From the NCBI GenBank assembly GCA_964023275.1, contig OZ029916.1:47061749-47125748 (forward strand): a DNA stretch of 64,000 bases, read 5' to 3'. Positions 1 to 10,134 of the stretch are shown piece by piece. This DNA comes from Norana najaformis. Its lineage: Eukaryota > Annelida > Clitellata > Crassiclitellata > Hormogastridae. How positions within the stretch are numbered: position 1 is the stretch's first letter; every line of letters starts with the position of its first letter. The notes beneath the pieces are model-generated. The model was not told the origin of the DNA, made no database searches, and worked only from the letters and a program-made list of their open reading frames with translations. A program made the position numbers and the translations under genes.

Positions 1-1964
1 ATAAAATGCTTCTTAAAATGCAGTTCACAGTGAAAAGGCCAAATGAGATAAGATCCTGTCTTTGGTCGCTCTGTAGTTCATCAGGTTGCAATTCCTAATT
101 AATTCTTAATTATTCAAGTGACACTGAATTTTCTATGTCCAGAACAAAACGTAGATTACGTAGAGACTGGCCAACAGAATCACAGAGAGTAACATCGTCT
201 TCATGTTTTCTCTTCGAAGCGACCGGAGAGAAGTTTCTGCAACATGCAAATCAAGCAAATAAGCAAAGCATCCATGCACAAGAAAGTCGTTACAATGATG
301 TCTTGGGAAGCTGCATTATGAATTGCCTTACAACACAGTTGTGCAACAAGTTTTTTCCATAGATGAATTAAGTTTGGAATCCAGGTCCCCATGTTACGTC
401 AGAATTTGTATTGTAATTATTAACTGTATTGTATTATAACAAATTTCTCTGTACTTCATACACGTGGCTGCCTCTGCCTCCCCCTAAGCTTGCAGTAAAT
501 AACTATGGAAGAAAGATGTACGATAGCTACAATAAAGGGTCAACAGAGAAAATGGATTGGTCATATACAGTACCGAGAGGGGAACCAGTAGAGAACTGTC
601 ACTGAAGGCAGAAAGGAGGGAGGAAGACCCAGACAGATGCTGCTGGATTGGATGATGACGGATGGATGTGGCAGGCTGAAAGAAGAAGCTCAGCACCAAA
701 AAGAGTGGCATCATTGGACATCTGAACCTGCCTGAGGGCAGAGAACCTGACGAAGAAGTAAATACTAAAACTTTTTTACTCAGAAAAGAAATTTACGCTT
801 AGGTCATTTGGACTTGAGGTACGTGTGGACTTGTCTTGAATCAGTTCAACTTTGGACTGATCTAGTAAATAAGTAGAATGATGGGACAACGATGACCTAG
901 TTAACTAAAACAATGACCTGGTTAACTTAAATACGCACTGTATCCTTCGAGCTGAGCTTGAAATTCTTTTTCTTCGTTCTGTAGCTGGATTCTGTAAACA
1001 GAGAACAGACGAATTTAAAGTTGATTTCAAACATAATCCTCTTTCATTCCACTCTCAGACTTCTTCTGTGCAGGCTAAAGACGAATAGAAATTTACCTGT
1101 GAGGCACAGGCCACAAAACTAACCTCAGTACATAAGTATCATAGCTGCGTTGTCAGTGGTCAGGCCAGCTACCTAATCTAATAAACATTTAACATTGCCG
1201 TTATCATAATGCCCAAAGCATCAGTCGACACTTGCTTTAAGTCAGAATCAGTCTAAATGCATTAATTTCTAATTAATAATAATGATCTGTTGGAGAACCC
1301 AGGTCAAACCTGGAAGTATGTATGTATGTGTCCAAACACTTAATGTAGTGCCTCACAAAAGGCGCTCTACTCGCGTAGCTATCTAACTAATCTAACCAAG
1401 GGCATTTAACACAAATGTTTGCTGAAGAGTACGTATGGGCAGCGGACAACTGTTCCAAGACGAAGGTCTAAAACAAAAGAAAACATGATGGGCTGAAGTG
1501 GATTGTCAGAGTGACAGCTTCTGCATTTCTTCAACAATAGAGTGCTACAATCATTGACCCGGTTTACTTAAGACTGGAACACAGAGCTCCATGATGTGCG
1601 CCGGTACAGTCCGATCACTGAGGCCCGCAAAAAGGAGCAACTGTGTCTTCCCTTGGCTAGCAGCAAAATCCAAACACACTGAACCCAGAGAGGAAACGGT
1701 TTGCTTTCCAATCTCGTCTCTAATAGATCTGTTCCATAAATCAACTGGAGCATTTGTGGAAAACAGGAACACTTTAACAGGTCCGAAAATCTAAAGTTGT
1801 CACATCTCTTTCATTCAGATGTCGCTTAGATCTGGTCTGATCAATGTATATTTGTATGTAACAGAACATTTATAAAAAGCATTTTGAAAGCGTTTGAAAG
1901 GCACTCTTGAGCACACTTCTGAGCATGTGATAACATTGTGAGAGTTATTAATCTGGGGCAGAAT
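1..1964. other. Left-edge stretch with repeat fragments and no confirmed gene
   Basis: I see no confident exon here. It holds a LINE reverse-transcriptase remnant (about 545-735) and an (ATTAG)n-family LINE 3' end on the minus strand (about 1180-1265). A short minus-strand open segment near 960-1003 follows a good acceptor (TTTACAG) and encodes a charged helical stretch. It could be the next exon of the CCDC167-like gene but is too short to claim. The open frame at 1551-1772 on the minus strand resembles nothing I know. Confidence 0.5.
545..735 (+). mobile_element. LINE reverse-transcriptase C-terminal remnant
   Basis: The plus-strand translation gives a run beginning RKWIGH, followed by GRKEGGRPRQMLLDWM and ending QHQKEWHHW. 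The order W-x-GH, then GRP followed by a DW, then a W near the end is typical of the C-terminal end of many non-LTR retrotransposon polyproteins. One in-frame stop interrupts it and neither end of the element can be defined, so it is a dead fragment. The clade cannot be fixed from this piece. Confidence 0.6.
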
Positions 1965-2010
1965 ACGAGCCAATCGTAATTCCGAGATTTCTACAGCGCC
2001 CGACGATCTA
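1965..2010 (-). mobile_element. 3' tail fragment of the (ATTACG)n LINE family
   Basis: On the minus strand this reads GGGCGCTGTAGAAATCTCGG then AATTACGATT, the 3' end shared by family B copies elsewhere in the window (for example near 9090, 47340 and 51870). It ends a few bases beyond the donor of the CCDC167-like exon at 2020. Confidence 0.6.
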
Positions 2011-2019
2011 TCTGCCTAC

Positions 2020-2300
2020 TCTTCTGCAGTGGTTAGGTCCCTGAGACGAAGACTTCGCTTGATTTCATCGAGATGCTTCTCACACGAGGCGATATTTCCT
2101 TCAACCGTCTCAATCTGTAATTATTAACAGAAACGTTAACGAATTTAATTAGCAACCCATATACCAAAAAAACAGTTTTCACCAGTAAATTGTCATATAG
2201 AGATAATCCTTTCACGCATGCATAATTCATGAACCATATTTTGCGGACATAAAAACTGGTTTATGTTCATTGCGCAATTTACCTGACTAACGACGCTCAT
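2020..2300 (-). CDS. Coiled-coil protein resembling CCDC167, 5' exons only
   Basis: Two exons fit together in phase. Exon 1 (2283-2300) starts at ATG and encodes MSVVSQ, followed by donor GTAAAT. Exon 2 (2020-2114) follows acceptor TTACAG and encodes a helical segment beginning IETVEGNIASCEKHLDE and ending RLRDLTTAEE, with a possible donor GTAGGC. The pattern matches the N-terminal coiled coil of CCDC167, a small C-terminally membrane-anchored protein of about 97 residues. The family match rests on memory of one short region. The later coiled-coil and transmembrane exons were not found and may lie left of the window or near 1000. The start codon is about 785 bp from the divergent THAP gene. 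Alternatively the reading could stop just after AEE, giving a 38-residue peptide. Confidence 0.42.
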
Positions 2301-2589
2301 TTTAAATTTATTATTGTGTTTTGATTTACAATACAACACGCTGAAATATGCACAGTGCCACGTGTGCCACCAGTGTTTTAGTTTTACCGCAGAATACATA
2401 TTTTAAGATTCTGCATTGCTTGAGAATTTCTAGAGCGCCATCGTGAAAACGTATAATGCATCATTCAATGGTCCCTACTAAGCAAAATCGCTGTGAAAGC
2501 CACATTTCAGGGTGAGCTCGATGGAAAGCCAAGAAAGGAGTCCGAGAAGACGGAAACAGCCTACGGATGAAATAAGTCCAGGAAGCGAT

Positions 2590-2790
2590 GAGTTTTTAGT
2601 TGAGAGCTGAAAGCCAGCACAGGTTTTGGAGAGCAAACGTTTTCCAGAAAAGCGTTCCAGAGTCTAAGACCAGCGAAGAAAAGACACGCCTGCAGAGAGT
2701 TTCCTTTTCCACGGTATAATCAGATTTAGACAGTCAGAAGACCTCGTCGAATAGAGAAATTAGAATGAACATAGTGAGGTTAGCTGAAAT
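2590..2790. repeat. Possible interspersed repeat fragment
   Basis: The stretch has the character of degenerate repeats common in marine genomes (a 'GCGTTCCAGAGTCTAAGACC' type segment). I have no second clear copy in the window, so this is a weak call. It lies between the CCDC167-like start and the THAP gene. Confidence 0.25.
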
Positions 2791-3084
2791 GTAGTCTGTC
2801 TTGCTCTAATTGGACACAGGAGCGTTAGAAGGGCTTGACAGAATGTTTCGCGTGAATTTACATATCTTTCTCGATTCGTACATTTCGAAATGTATAATTA
2901 AGCGTATTTCATCTTTTCTTTGTTTTAAAAGTCAACAATTTTGTTTGATATTGACAATTTAAAGTTTTATTTCGTCAAGCGGTAGGTGACAATAGTGAGA
3001 AATGACAAGCTCTACACGGATATTTATATGTAGCGGTCCTGGAAAGAAATCAAAACATTGTGAACATTGTATTGCGAAAATAAG

Positions 3085-6000
3085 ATGCCGCAGTGTTCGG
3101 CAATAAACTGTGCAAATCGACCCGAAAAAGGCTTCAAATTATTCCGATTTCCATCCGACGAATCCAGGCGACAAAAATGGATTGATTATTGTGGCAGAAA
3201 AGACTGGGTGCCAACGAAAAATAGTGCACTTTGCGAGGTTTGTCGTAACCCTGGGAAAAGCGATAAGATAGCCTTCGTAATCGTAAATTCGAAATTTCTG
3301 AAGCGCTGCTTAAAAGCTAAGCGCAGGGCACCAGCTTATTCACGAGTGCTGCGTCAAGTCAGTGGGGTTGTCCAAAGATGCCATGTCAAGAACCAAGTCC
3401 AGAAGACCAGAGAAAGAAGAGGAAGAGGAGCCTTGTATTTACTAGATTGGCGCTAAAGAAATTATCTACAAAAATTTGAAGTTGCAGTTTTTTATCGCAT
3501 TTTGTTGCAGAATTTCAGTTAAGGGATGCGTATGTCGGCTAGGTCAGTTTGAAGAATGGCTAGAAATGAGAATTATTGTTAGTAGAGCATGCTCAACAAT
3601 TTGTTGTGATCGTATATTTATTTTGTATTACATGGTCTGAAAAAGCTCTATTATTCATATATACAGACAAGTGAACAGGTAGACGGCTACAGTGGATGAT
3701 GTTTAGAATTTAAGCACAACGTGTATACAGTTTAGAATTTACAATAAAACTGTGTACATCTTCTGCAGCTTCATTTCTCTGAGGATCAGTTTCGAACTGA
3801 CCGACCGGAGGACGGAAAAAAACAGCTCAACCGTGACGCCATACCATCAGTGCTCGTTCAACCGAAACCAGGTTTAAACATATCAAGAGGGAGGAAAAAA
3901 TGCGCGCTTTCTTCCCACATCCAAAATCTCATAACTGAAAAGCCAAAGAAGAAAGAACACCCAAAATTCGAATCACATAATATTGACAGTTTGCGACCAT
4001 TGGTGAAAAAGACAAAAAGATGGACTCACCTTCCGAAGGTTGATTGGTCGTACGACCATCTGTACAGCAAGCGTCAACGAATTTATTTTGAAACTGTAGA
4101 GAGCTGTTTACTGACTGGCAAATCTGGTGAAAAAAGTGGCATTCACAAATTGCAAGTTTTGTCTCCAACTTCCCCAGGATTGGCCAATAAATGTTTGTTT
4201 GACGATCGTTTGCAGGACAAATTGGAAGAAGTACGGAGAGGATCTGCAAAATTATGGTGGGATCATCTTCTTGTATTTCTTATAAAGTTGCGAATAAAGG
4301 CTTTTGAGCAGTCTGACAAAGAGGTTTTCTATGATCTAATCTAATTTTATCAATTTTATGGCACCTTTTATGATAGCAGTCGGTAGCAAATAAGAGGGAT
4401 ATGTGCAAAATATTAAAAGGATATTTTCTTGCTTTTGTTAAAAGTTGCATTTAATGGCTTTTGAGCAGTTGTAGAAAGAGGTTTTCAGTGATCTAATCTA
4501 GTCTAATCTTATCACTTTTATGGCACTGTTATAATAACTCACAGAAATTATCAATCAATAACATACAAAATATTGGCAGGATATTTTCTTGCTCTTGTTA
4601 AAAGTTGTAAAAAGGACTTTTGAGAGTTCTTGTAATCTAATGACTATGGATGTGATGATAGTTGGGCACAAGACGTCAAAACATTCTTTTTTTAAAGGAC
4701 GGTAGGAATAAAATCAGTAATGAGCAGCAAATGAGGGAAACATCTGCAAAACTTTGGTGAGAACCATCTCACCAAAGTTTTGCAGATGTTGTAATTTTTT
4801 CATGCTTTTTGCAAGATTTTTTGAGCGTCCGTTTAAAGAGGCTTTCAATGATCTGGTAACTTCTGATGAACTGTGTAGAGCCATTTTATGTAATACACAA
4901 GGCATCAGTTGATACAAACGAATAATTTGCACAATCCAGTCAATATCAGTCCTGCATATTACCTAAACGATCAGTTACCATACTATCCCTGCAAATAGAC
5001 TGCCTTACCTAAATGATGAAATACCGTACCCTACCTAAATGACTGAATACCTTACCTCAATTACGATAATTTACATAAACATTGATTACTATATTAAGTA
5101 AACGAGTATGATACCTAAAATAAAAATCAATTACCATACCTTACGTGTATGATTCACATGCCTAACCTTTTTTTTGCATTGTAGCAATGGTGTGGAGTCT
5201 GAAGTGTTGATTTTGCCCCGACTGACAGGCGCCAAAGGAAGCAACTTGAATGTCAAAGAGCTGAAGGAAGCAATACAGGATGCAGTTCAAACAAAGACTG
5301 AGCTACGGAGGCAGCTGGTGGAATTATGCGCATTTAAGGAGAATACAGAGAATGGAAGATGCGGAAATGCGGAGATGCTATGCAATGGCACTGACGATCG
5401 TCAGGTGCTGGATCTAAACATGACTGTGGATGAGGTGGATGAAGGATGCGTTGCCGATGGAGAAGACAGCCGTAGATGTGACGATACCAGGGTTGAGTTG
5501 GTAGCCAGGGCTGAGCTGATAAAACGCTTGGAGGACTTGGAATTGCTTGAGAAAGCACTGAAGAGATGGTTGACGCAAAAAACGGACATGGAAAAAATGT
5601 CTCAGGAAAAATCCAGTCAAGCGGTGGACAAATTCTGTCAACAAACTGCTATGGTGGAGAGAAAACGACCAGAGATTGAAAGAAATGGGAATTTCCCCGG
5701 GGAAAATCTCATCATGAGCAAGCTTTATGACGAAGTCTTAAACACTGGTCTGGAAATTCCATCAGTTTCACAAGATGCTGACGACATATGTCATCAGACA
5801 ATGGGTGCAGCTCTTGGTAAGGAAATCACCAAAATGGAAATCCTGTCTTTAAGCAAAGCTTTTTTTATGAATAAAGTCATAATTAAGTTGTTGGGTCCAG
5901 TTGGAAAAATTTGATTGGATTTTATGTTATCATACTTTTTATCGTCAGGTAACAAACATTTCTTGTCCGAAAAGTTGATGAAAGGTTTGGATATGGACTA

Positions 6001-7797
6001 GTTGGAAACCGAGATGATGTTTTGGAACCACAACAGGAATTCCGAATATTTATCAACTGTCAGTCGCAGATAGGAATTCATTGTTCGGTCTTTACGTGTC
6101 TGCATGAGACTGCCATTGACGACTTTCTCCAGCTACATGAGTGTAATTTGTACGCAGACGAACTTGTCATTCTTTTAGAGCTAATGCACCAGAGTCCCAT
6201 TGCTTACCCACCATAGCCTCACCTCAGGTTTCTCTGACCTGAAGGAATATTACCTGGTTTCTCCAATGGACTACGATTTTGATTACGATTTTGCTTGAAA
6301 CCACTATTAGTTCATGCCTTGGACATTATGATAATGGCACTATAGAAGTTATTAGATTAGATTAGATCATTATAAAACACTTCAGTATAACACGAATTGT
6401 GATATAACGCAGTGTGAACTTGGATCCCAAAATTAGTGCTGCTTTAGAAAATAACATCACTGTAACACGGTCTTGCTACAAGGCAGATCAACTTGATGTA
6501 GCTTCAAAAGATGGCATCATAACCAGTTTTCGTTAGGCTAGTGAGAAGAGCCCTGGTGAGGTTCATGTAAGAAATGCTCAGATATTTAACGCATTCTTAC
6601 ATAAACATGCATGAACATAGATGCTTATACCTACGCATAATACCCTGACCACTTTTGGTGATGTCACCCTGACCACCTTTGGTGACGTCACTCTGACCAC
6701 CTTTGATGATGTCACCCTGACCACCTTTGGTAATGGCACCTTTGATGATGTCAGCCTAGCCACCTTTATTGACATTACCTTGACCACATTTGATGATGTC
6801 ACCAGGGTGCGGCAGTGATGCTACTGATGACTGTCTGTCTTGCTCTTTTGCAGCAGGAGCAGAGAACAGGTCAACAGAATCGTCCAGTGAAACATCTTCG
6901 AACGGTTTCGTCTGCGAGAACTGTGGCAAGATGTTCGCAAGTTTCTACCAGATGCGCAATCACCAGAGAATCCATCTGATCAAGAAACGCCAACCGCGTG
7001 TCTGCTATATCTGCCACAAGTCGTTCCTGCTTCTGGGTCGACATTTGCGGACTCACTCCGGCGAAAGACCCTACCGATGCATCTACTGTAGCCGACAGTT
7101 CTCCCGCCTCGACAACCTCCAGAGCCACATCCACTGTCATATCAACCGGGCAAGGAAACGGCACACGTGTGACCGATGCGGGGCAGAGTTTTCCGATCGA
7201 CACGAATGGAGGGTACACCAGAGGGTCCACCGCGGTGAAGCACCGTACAGTTGTGTTCACTGCGACAGGCAGTTCCTCTACCGGAACGTGTGGAAGACGC
7301 ACCTTCAGTCGCATCTGCGGAAGAAGCAGTTCCTCTGCAACGTCTGTGGCAAACAGTTTGTCCAGGCGACCAATCTCAAGGACCACATCGCCAGTATCCA
7401 CTCGGGCGAGAAATCGCACGAATGTCTCGTCTGTGGCAAGAGCTTTGTTCGTGCGATCAGCCTGAGACTGCACGCGACCTCGCACTCTGGAGAACGGCCC
7501 CATTCGTGCGATCGCTGCGCCAAGAGTTTCATCTCGCCTGGGAGCCTGAGCGCCCACATGCGTATTCACTATGACGAAACGCCGTTCGTCTGCGCCGTCT
7601 GCCGGAAGTGCTTTCGATATTCGTGTCATCTCAAGATCCACATGCGCATTCATACTGGTGAGAGACCGTACCAGTGTTCGATCTGCTGCAAGGGTTTTGC
7701 GCAGAACGGAAATCTTAAAGAACACCAACGAGTACACTCGCATACTGCCACGCAGAATGAAACTTCAGTGGCTTCTGGGGACAGCAGTTGCAGTTAG
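3085..7797 (+). CDS. THAP domain / coiled-coil / ten C2H2 zinc-finger protein
   Basis: Likely a nuclear DNA-binding protein. Exon 1 (3085-3237) starts [12 protein letters not shown] and carries the first half of a THAP domain. It splices in phase (GAG|GTTTGT to TTCTGCAG|CTT at 3769), giving [11 protein letters not shown], which supplies the final Cys and His of the C2CH zinc site. Exon 2 starts at 3769, has a DAIPS box at the THAP end, and is open to 4344; its true donor is unresolved. Exon 3 (5185-5816) is acidic with heptad-like stretches ([30 protein letters not shown]). Exon 3 donor GTAAGG (phase 1) joins exon 4 at 6854 (TTTTGCAG, phase 1). Exon 4 encodes ten C2H2 fingers with TGERPY-type linkers and ends at TAG 7795-7797. 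Finger 2 has only nine residues between its second Cys and first His. The ATG at 3085 is chosen because THAP domains begin at or near Met-1. The exon 2-3 junction is the weak point: two adjacent genes remain possible. Confidence 0.72.
3276..3460 (-). mobile_element. (ATTACG)n LINE family 3' fragment in THAP intron 1
   Basis: It reads TCGTAATCGTAAATTCG, then AGCGCTGC, then CACCAGCTTATTCACGAG, matching in reverse complement the family B 3' end seen near 9050, 47320 and 51830. It explains why the plus-strand frame stays open past the exon 1 donor at 3238. Confidence 0.75.
4226..4870 (+). repeat. Four diverged copies of a roughly 160-bp tandem unit
   Basis: Segments starting near 4226, 4395, 4555 and 4735 share the order 'TGCAAAA-T', 'TTTTCTTGC/TTTCTT', 'AAAGTTG', 'GGCTTTTGAGCAG', 'AAAGAGG(T/C)TTTC' and 'TGATCTAATCTA'. 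The first copy overlaps the open end of THAP exon 2, so the last codons of that frame are probably repeat rather than gene. The copies are well diverged, so the duplication is old. Confidence 0.65.
4739..4790. repeat. Perfect 24-bp inverted repeat with a 4-base loop
   Basis: The left arm 4739-4762 (AACATCTGCAAAACTTTGG...) is exactly complementary to the right arm 4767-4790, separated by ACCA. It lies inside the fourth copy of the old tandem unit, where the other copies have only one arm. A perfect stem inside diverged repeats points to a recent snap-back duplication. Confidence 0.9.
5900..6220 (+). other. Intron 3 stretch with an open frame, no recognised gene
   Basis: After the exon 3 donor at 5816 the plus strand has an open frame at 6022-6216 ([20 protein letters not shown] and so on). 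It resembles no family I know and has no convincing splice sites fitting the phase-1 join from 5816 to 6854. It is followed directly by a LINE 3' end. Confidence 0.35.
6215..6368 (+). mobile_element. (ATTAG)n L2-like LINE 3' end
   Basis: It runs through 'CATTATGATAATGGCACTATAGAAGTTATTAGATTAGATTAGA', a 3'UTR ending GCACTATAGAAGTT with an (ATTAG)n tail. Near copies occur at 35455-35610 (+) and, reversed, at 30185, 37895 and 48463. The 34740 copy keeps the end of a reverse-transcriptase-type frame before the same 3'UTR, which is why I call the family a LINE. Confidence 0.75.
6640..6805 (+). repeat. 24-bp minisatellite next to the ZNF-exon splice acceptor
   Basis: About seven units of ACCCTGACCACCTTTGGTGATGTC. 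The 24-bp length keeps both strands open: the plus strand reads an 8-residue repeat (TLTTFGDV) and the minus strand KVVRVTSP. The array ends about 50 bp before the acceptor at 6853. It is intronic under the gene model above. Confidence 0.85.
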
Positions 7798-7815
7798 CTG
7801 TCGTTAACCGCTTCA

Positions 7816-8185
7816 GGGGTCGTTGATAAATGAAATACTCAGAAGTAACCTACTTTGGATCTGTTTGTCCCCTTGTCAGCATTTGGCATTGCCCTTTGCC
7901 TTGCGCTGTTTGACTTTCGCATTTCAACAGAGTGCTAAGGCCTGGACTAGCTACGAGTTTGATTTTGCGGGCGAACTGTGCTATGAGGTGGCGTACTTTG
8001 ATACTGCCACCTCCGGCAAAGAAAATCCAGTACTGACTGTCTGGTGTCTGACTGAAGTTGGTGTTTAAGGTACAGGCTGTACTGAAATAACTAAGTAACT
8101 TTAGATGTGGACGTCAGCTTTGGACACGACCCCTTTCCACAATTAGGTGACCCATCCCTCCTCATTGCCGAGATCCTTAATACTT
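7816..8185 (+). mobile_element. GGGTCGTCC-family element, diverged copy
   Basis: It begins GGGGTCGTTGATAAATGAAA and shares with the 46714 and 49763 copies the order 'CCTACTTTGGA', 'CCTTGTC-GCATTTGGCATT', 'GTGCTAAGGCCT', 'GACTGAAGTTGGTGTTTAAGG' and 'TGACCCATCCCTCC'. The 3' terminus is decayed, so the right limit is approximate. Confidence 0.65.
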
Positions 8186-8589
8186 ACGTACACTGTAGTG
8201 TCGTTAGTCCTTGCCTACATTAGTGTTAACGGCAGACACCCGCGTGGCTAGAATGTGTAATGTGGTAAGGCTAGACAGTTTGGTGGAACACCAATCCATG
8301 CACACTGACAACAGTTGTTACAGTAAAGTGAAAGGTTCTTCAGTACCAAAAAATTGGTTGGAATCAACTTGTGTCAGTGTCAGGTGTTTCAAGACGCTTT
8401 CTTTAGCAGGAACTAATAAGGCACAGTCAGTGTGGCTTAAAGCCAGACAGCATAATGTGGCCTTTTATAGTTATTCGACAGAATTCAATGGCTGAATAGG
8501 TGACTGTGAATGTGCTTCGTTACTAAGCTCGTTGAGTTTACAAGCATTCTAACGAGACCAATATTTGCTAATAGCGGACAATAGCCTAC

Positions 8590-9125
8590 TTTAAAGAGTA
8601 CAGAGTTCTATCACTTAAATACAACACATTTCAGTCCTCCCAAACCTGGTACCTTCGTCATTTACTTCGTTATTTACAATCCAGCCACTCCATTCAACCG
8701 GCTCCTCTATTGCCCTAATGTTTCTCCACCTTCCTCCACGACATCTTTAAAATTTTGAAATTGCTCCATAGGCCTAGCTGCCCGCTCCTCTGGAATAAAC
8801 TCTGGGCAGAATTATGACAATTATCTGACCTATCATGCGAACTGAACAACACTGCACCCCTTGCAATCTCTGTGAAGGTCTTTCACTCGTAACTGAAAAC
8901 AGTCCTCTTCCACAGATCCTACCCTACCTCCCTTAATCTATCTTCTCCAGTTTCAGACATCATCCACCGTAGCCGTCTGAATGACTTTGGGATCTTGACC
9001 TCGAACCGAACCCTTCCTGCCTATTGGTTTTTTGACTGAGCGCCTGTGAATAAGCTGGTTCCCGCTACTTAGATTTCGTTGGGCGCTGTAGAAATCTCGA
9101 GTTTACGATTACGATTATTTTATTC
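8590..9125 (+). mobile_element. (ATTACG)n L2-like LINE 3' end
   Basis: It aligns throughout with 60525-61048 ('CAGTCCTCCCA', 'CCTCTGGAATAAAC', 'AATTATGACAATTAT', 'TTTCACTC', 'CACCGTAGCC', 'GACTGAGCGCCTGTGAATAA', 'GGGCGCTGTAGAAATCTCGA') and ends GTTTACGATTACGATT. The 5' half is the decayed C-terminal coding end of the LINE. Confidence 0.75.
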
Positions 9126-10134
9126 AATCGCTAGATGGGAAATGTATAATGACACAAAAGTCGTCATCATATTGCGAATCTATTAAAAATGTATAATCTT
9201 TGGTAATGCACCTCTACTGGGCTGCACGTTCTTAGCTTCCAGCACAGCGACCCGTCGGATATTTTTTGGTATAAATTATAAATTATTATTATTATTGCTG
9301 TTGTTTCTAGTCTTGATCGGTTTAAGAGAACAGGATTATTTGAAAGATTAAATTAGATGCGGATTTCGAATAAGGTAAGAATATATTTTAGGACGACTAA
9401 AAGCGTTTACTGTGTTGCCATGGGCGTATATTTTTAAACAGAGGTGATAAACATGCCGAGTGTATTCTTCGTACGCACCGAGTATACCCCGAGCAGTTAA
9501 AGGACACGGACGAGTGTATTTAAGCCGTGCGGAGTATCACCAGAGTATGCTCGGAGTGTACATAGAATGCACCCCAGTGAGGCACACAGTGGACCGTCTA
9601 CAAATGTTCTCAACTTAAAACTTACCTGCTTCAGATTGCTTGTCCATCATAGGCTGCCTCTCTGTCTTGTGGACTGACCTTCTGGATATTGGCTTTGGTG
9701 CGCCATCGGCTGATGCCTTGTGCATTAGACACCGGCGCATTAGAAGTTGCTAATTATTGTTATTAAATGTTTAAGACATGCTTTGGAAGAACAAGAAGCA
9801 AATGTACAATATGAGTAGGGTGGCATCTGGTTTGCAGGGGCTTGAAAAATACTGGACTTCTTCGTGTTTAGGAAGCCAGTGCAAATAGCAAAATACAGGC
9901 AGTTTTGGAAAGAGAGTACAAGACCAAGACAGACTGCAGATATATCGTCTGTTTTGTGAAATTTTCACATAAGGATGAGTTACAGAAAGTTACCCCAAAT
10001 AAATCATGTTCACTCACGATTCGTGCTGGCCTGAAGTTCATACCAGCTAATTGTTGGTTTTTTCAAGCATTGCCTGCTGGGTACAACTTACATTTAACGG
10101 CATATCTCAATTTTCTTTAAGTCTGTCTTGAGCG

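Larger units (their letters stand above)
7798..10134. other. Intergenic stretch between the THAP gene and FAXDC2
   Basis: It holds a GGGTCGTCC-family element (7816-8185), a family B LINE 3' fragment (8590-9125) and AT-rich DNA. The open frame at 8211-8495 has no recognisable content. The 200-300 bp before 10135 probably include the FAXDC2 5'UTR and promoter; I see no clear TATA box or initiator. Confidence 0.5.

Noticed and set aside
962-1003. Third exon of the CCDC167-like gene
   Set aside because: The acceptor and charged helix are suggestive, but the segment is short and no transmembrane exon follows.
6871-7743. A 290-residue minus-strand open frame
   Set aside because: It is the antisense of the zinc-finger exon; it has no domain and the plus-strand fingers explain its openness.
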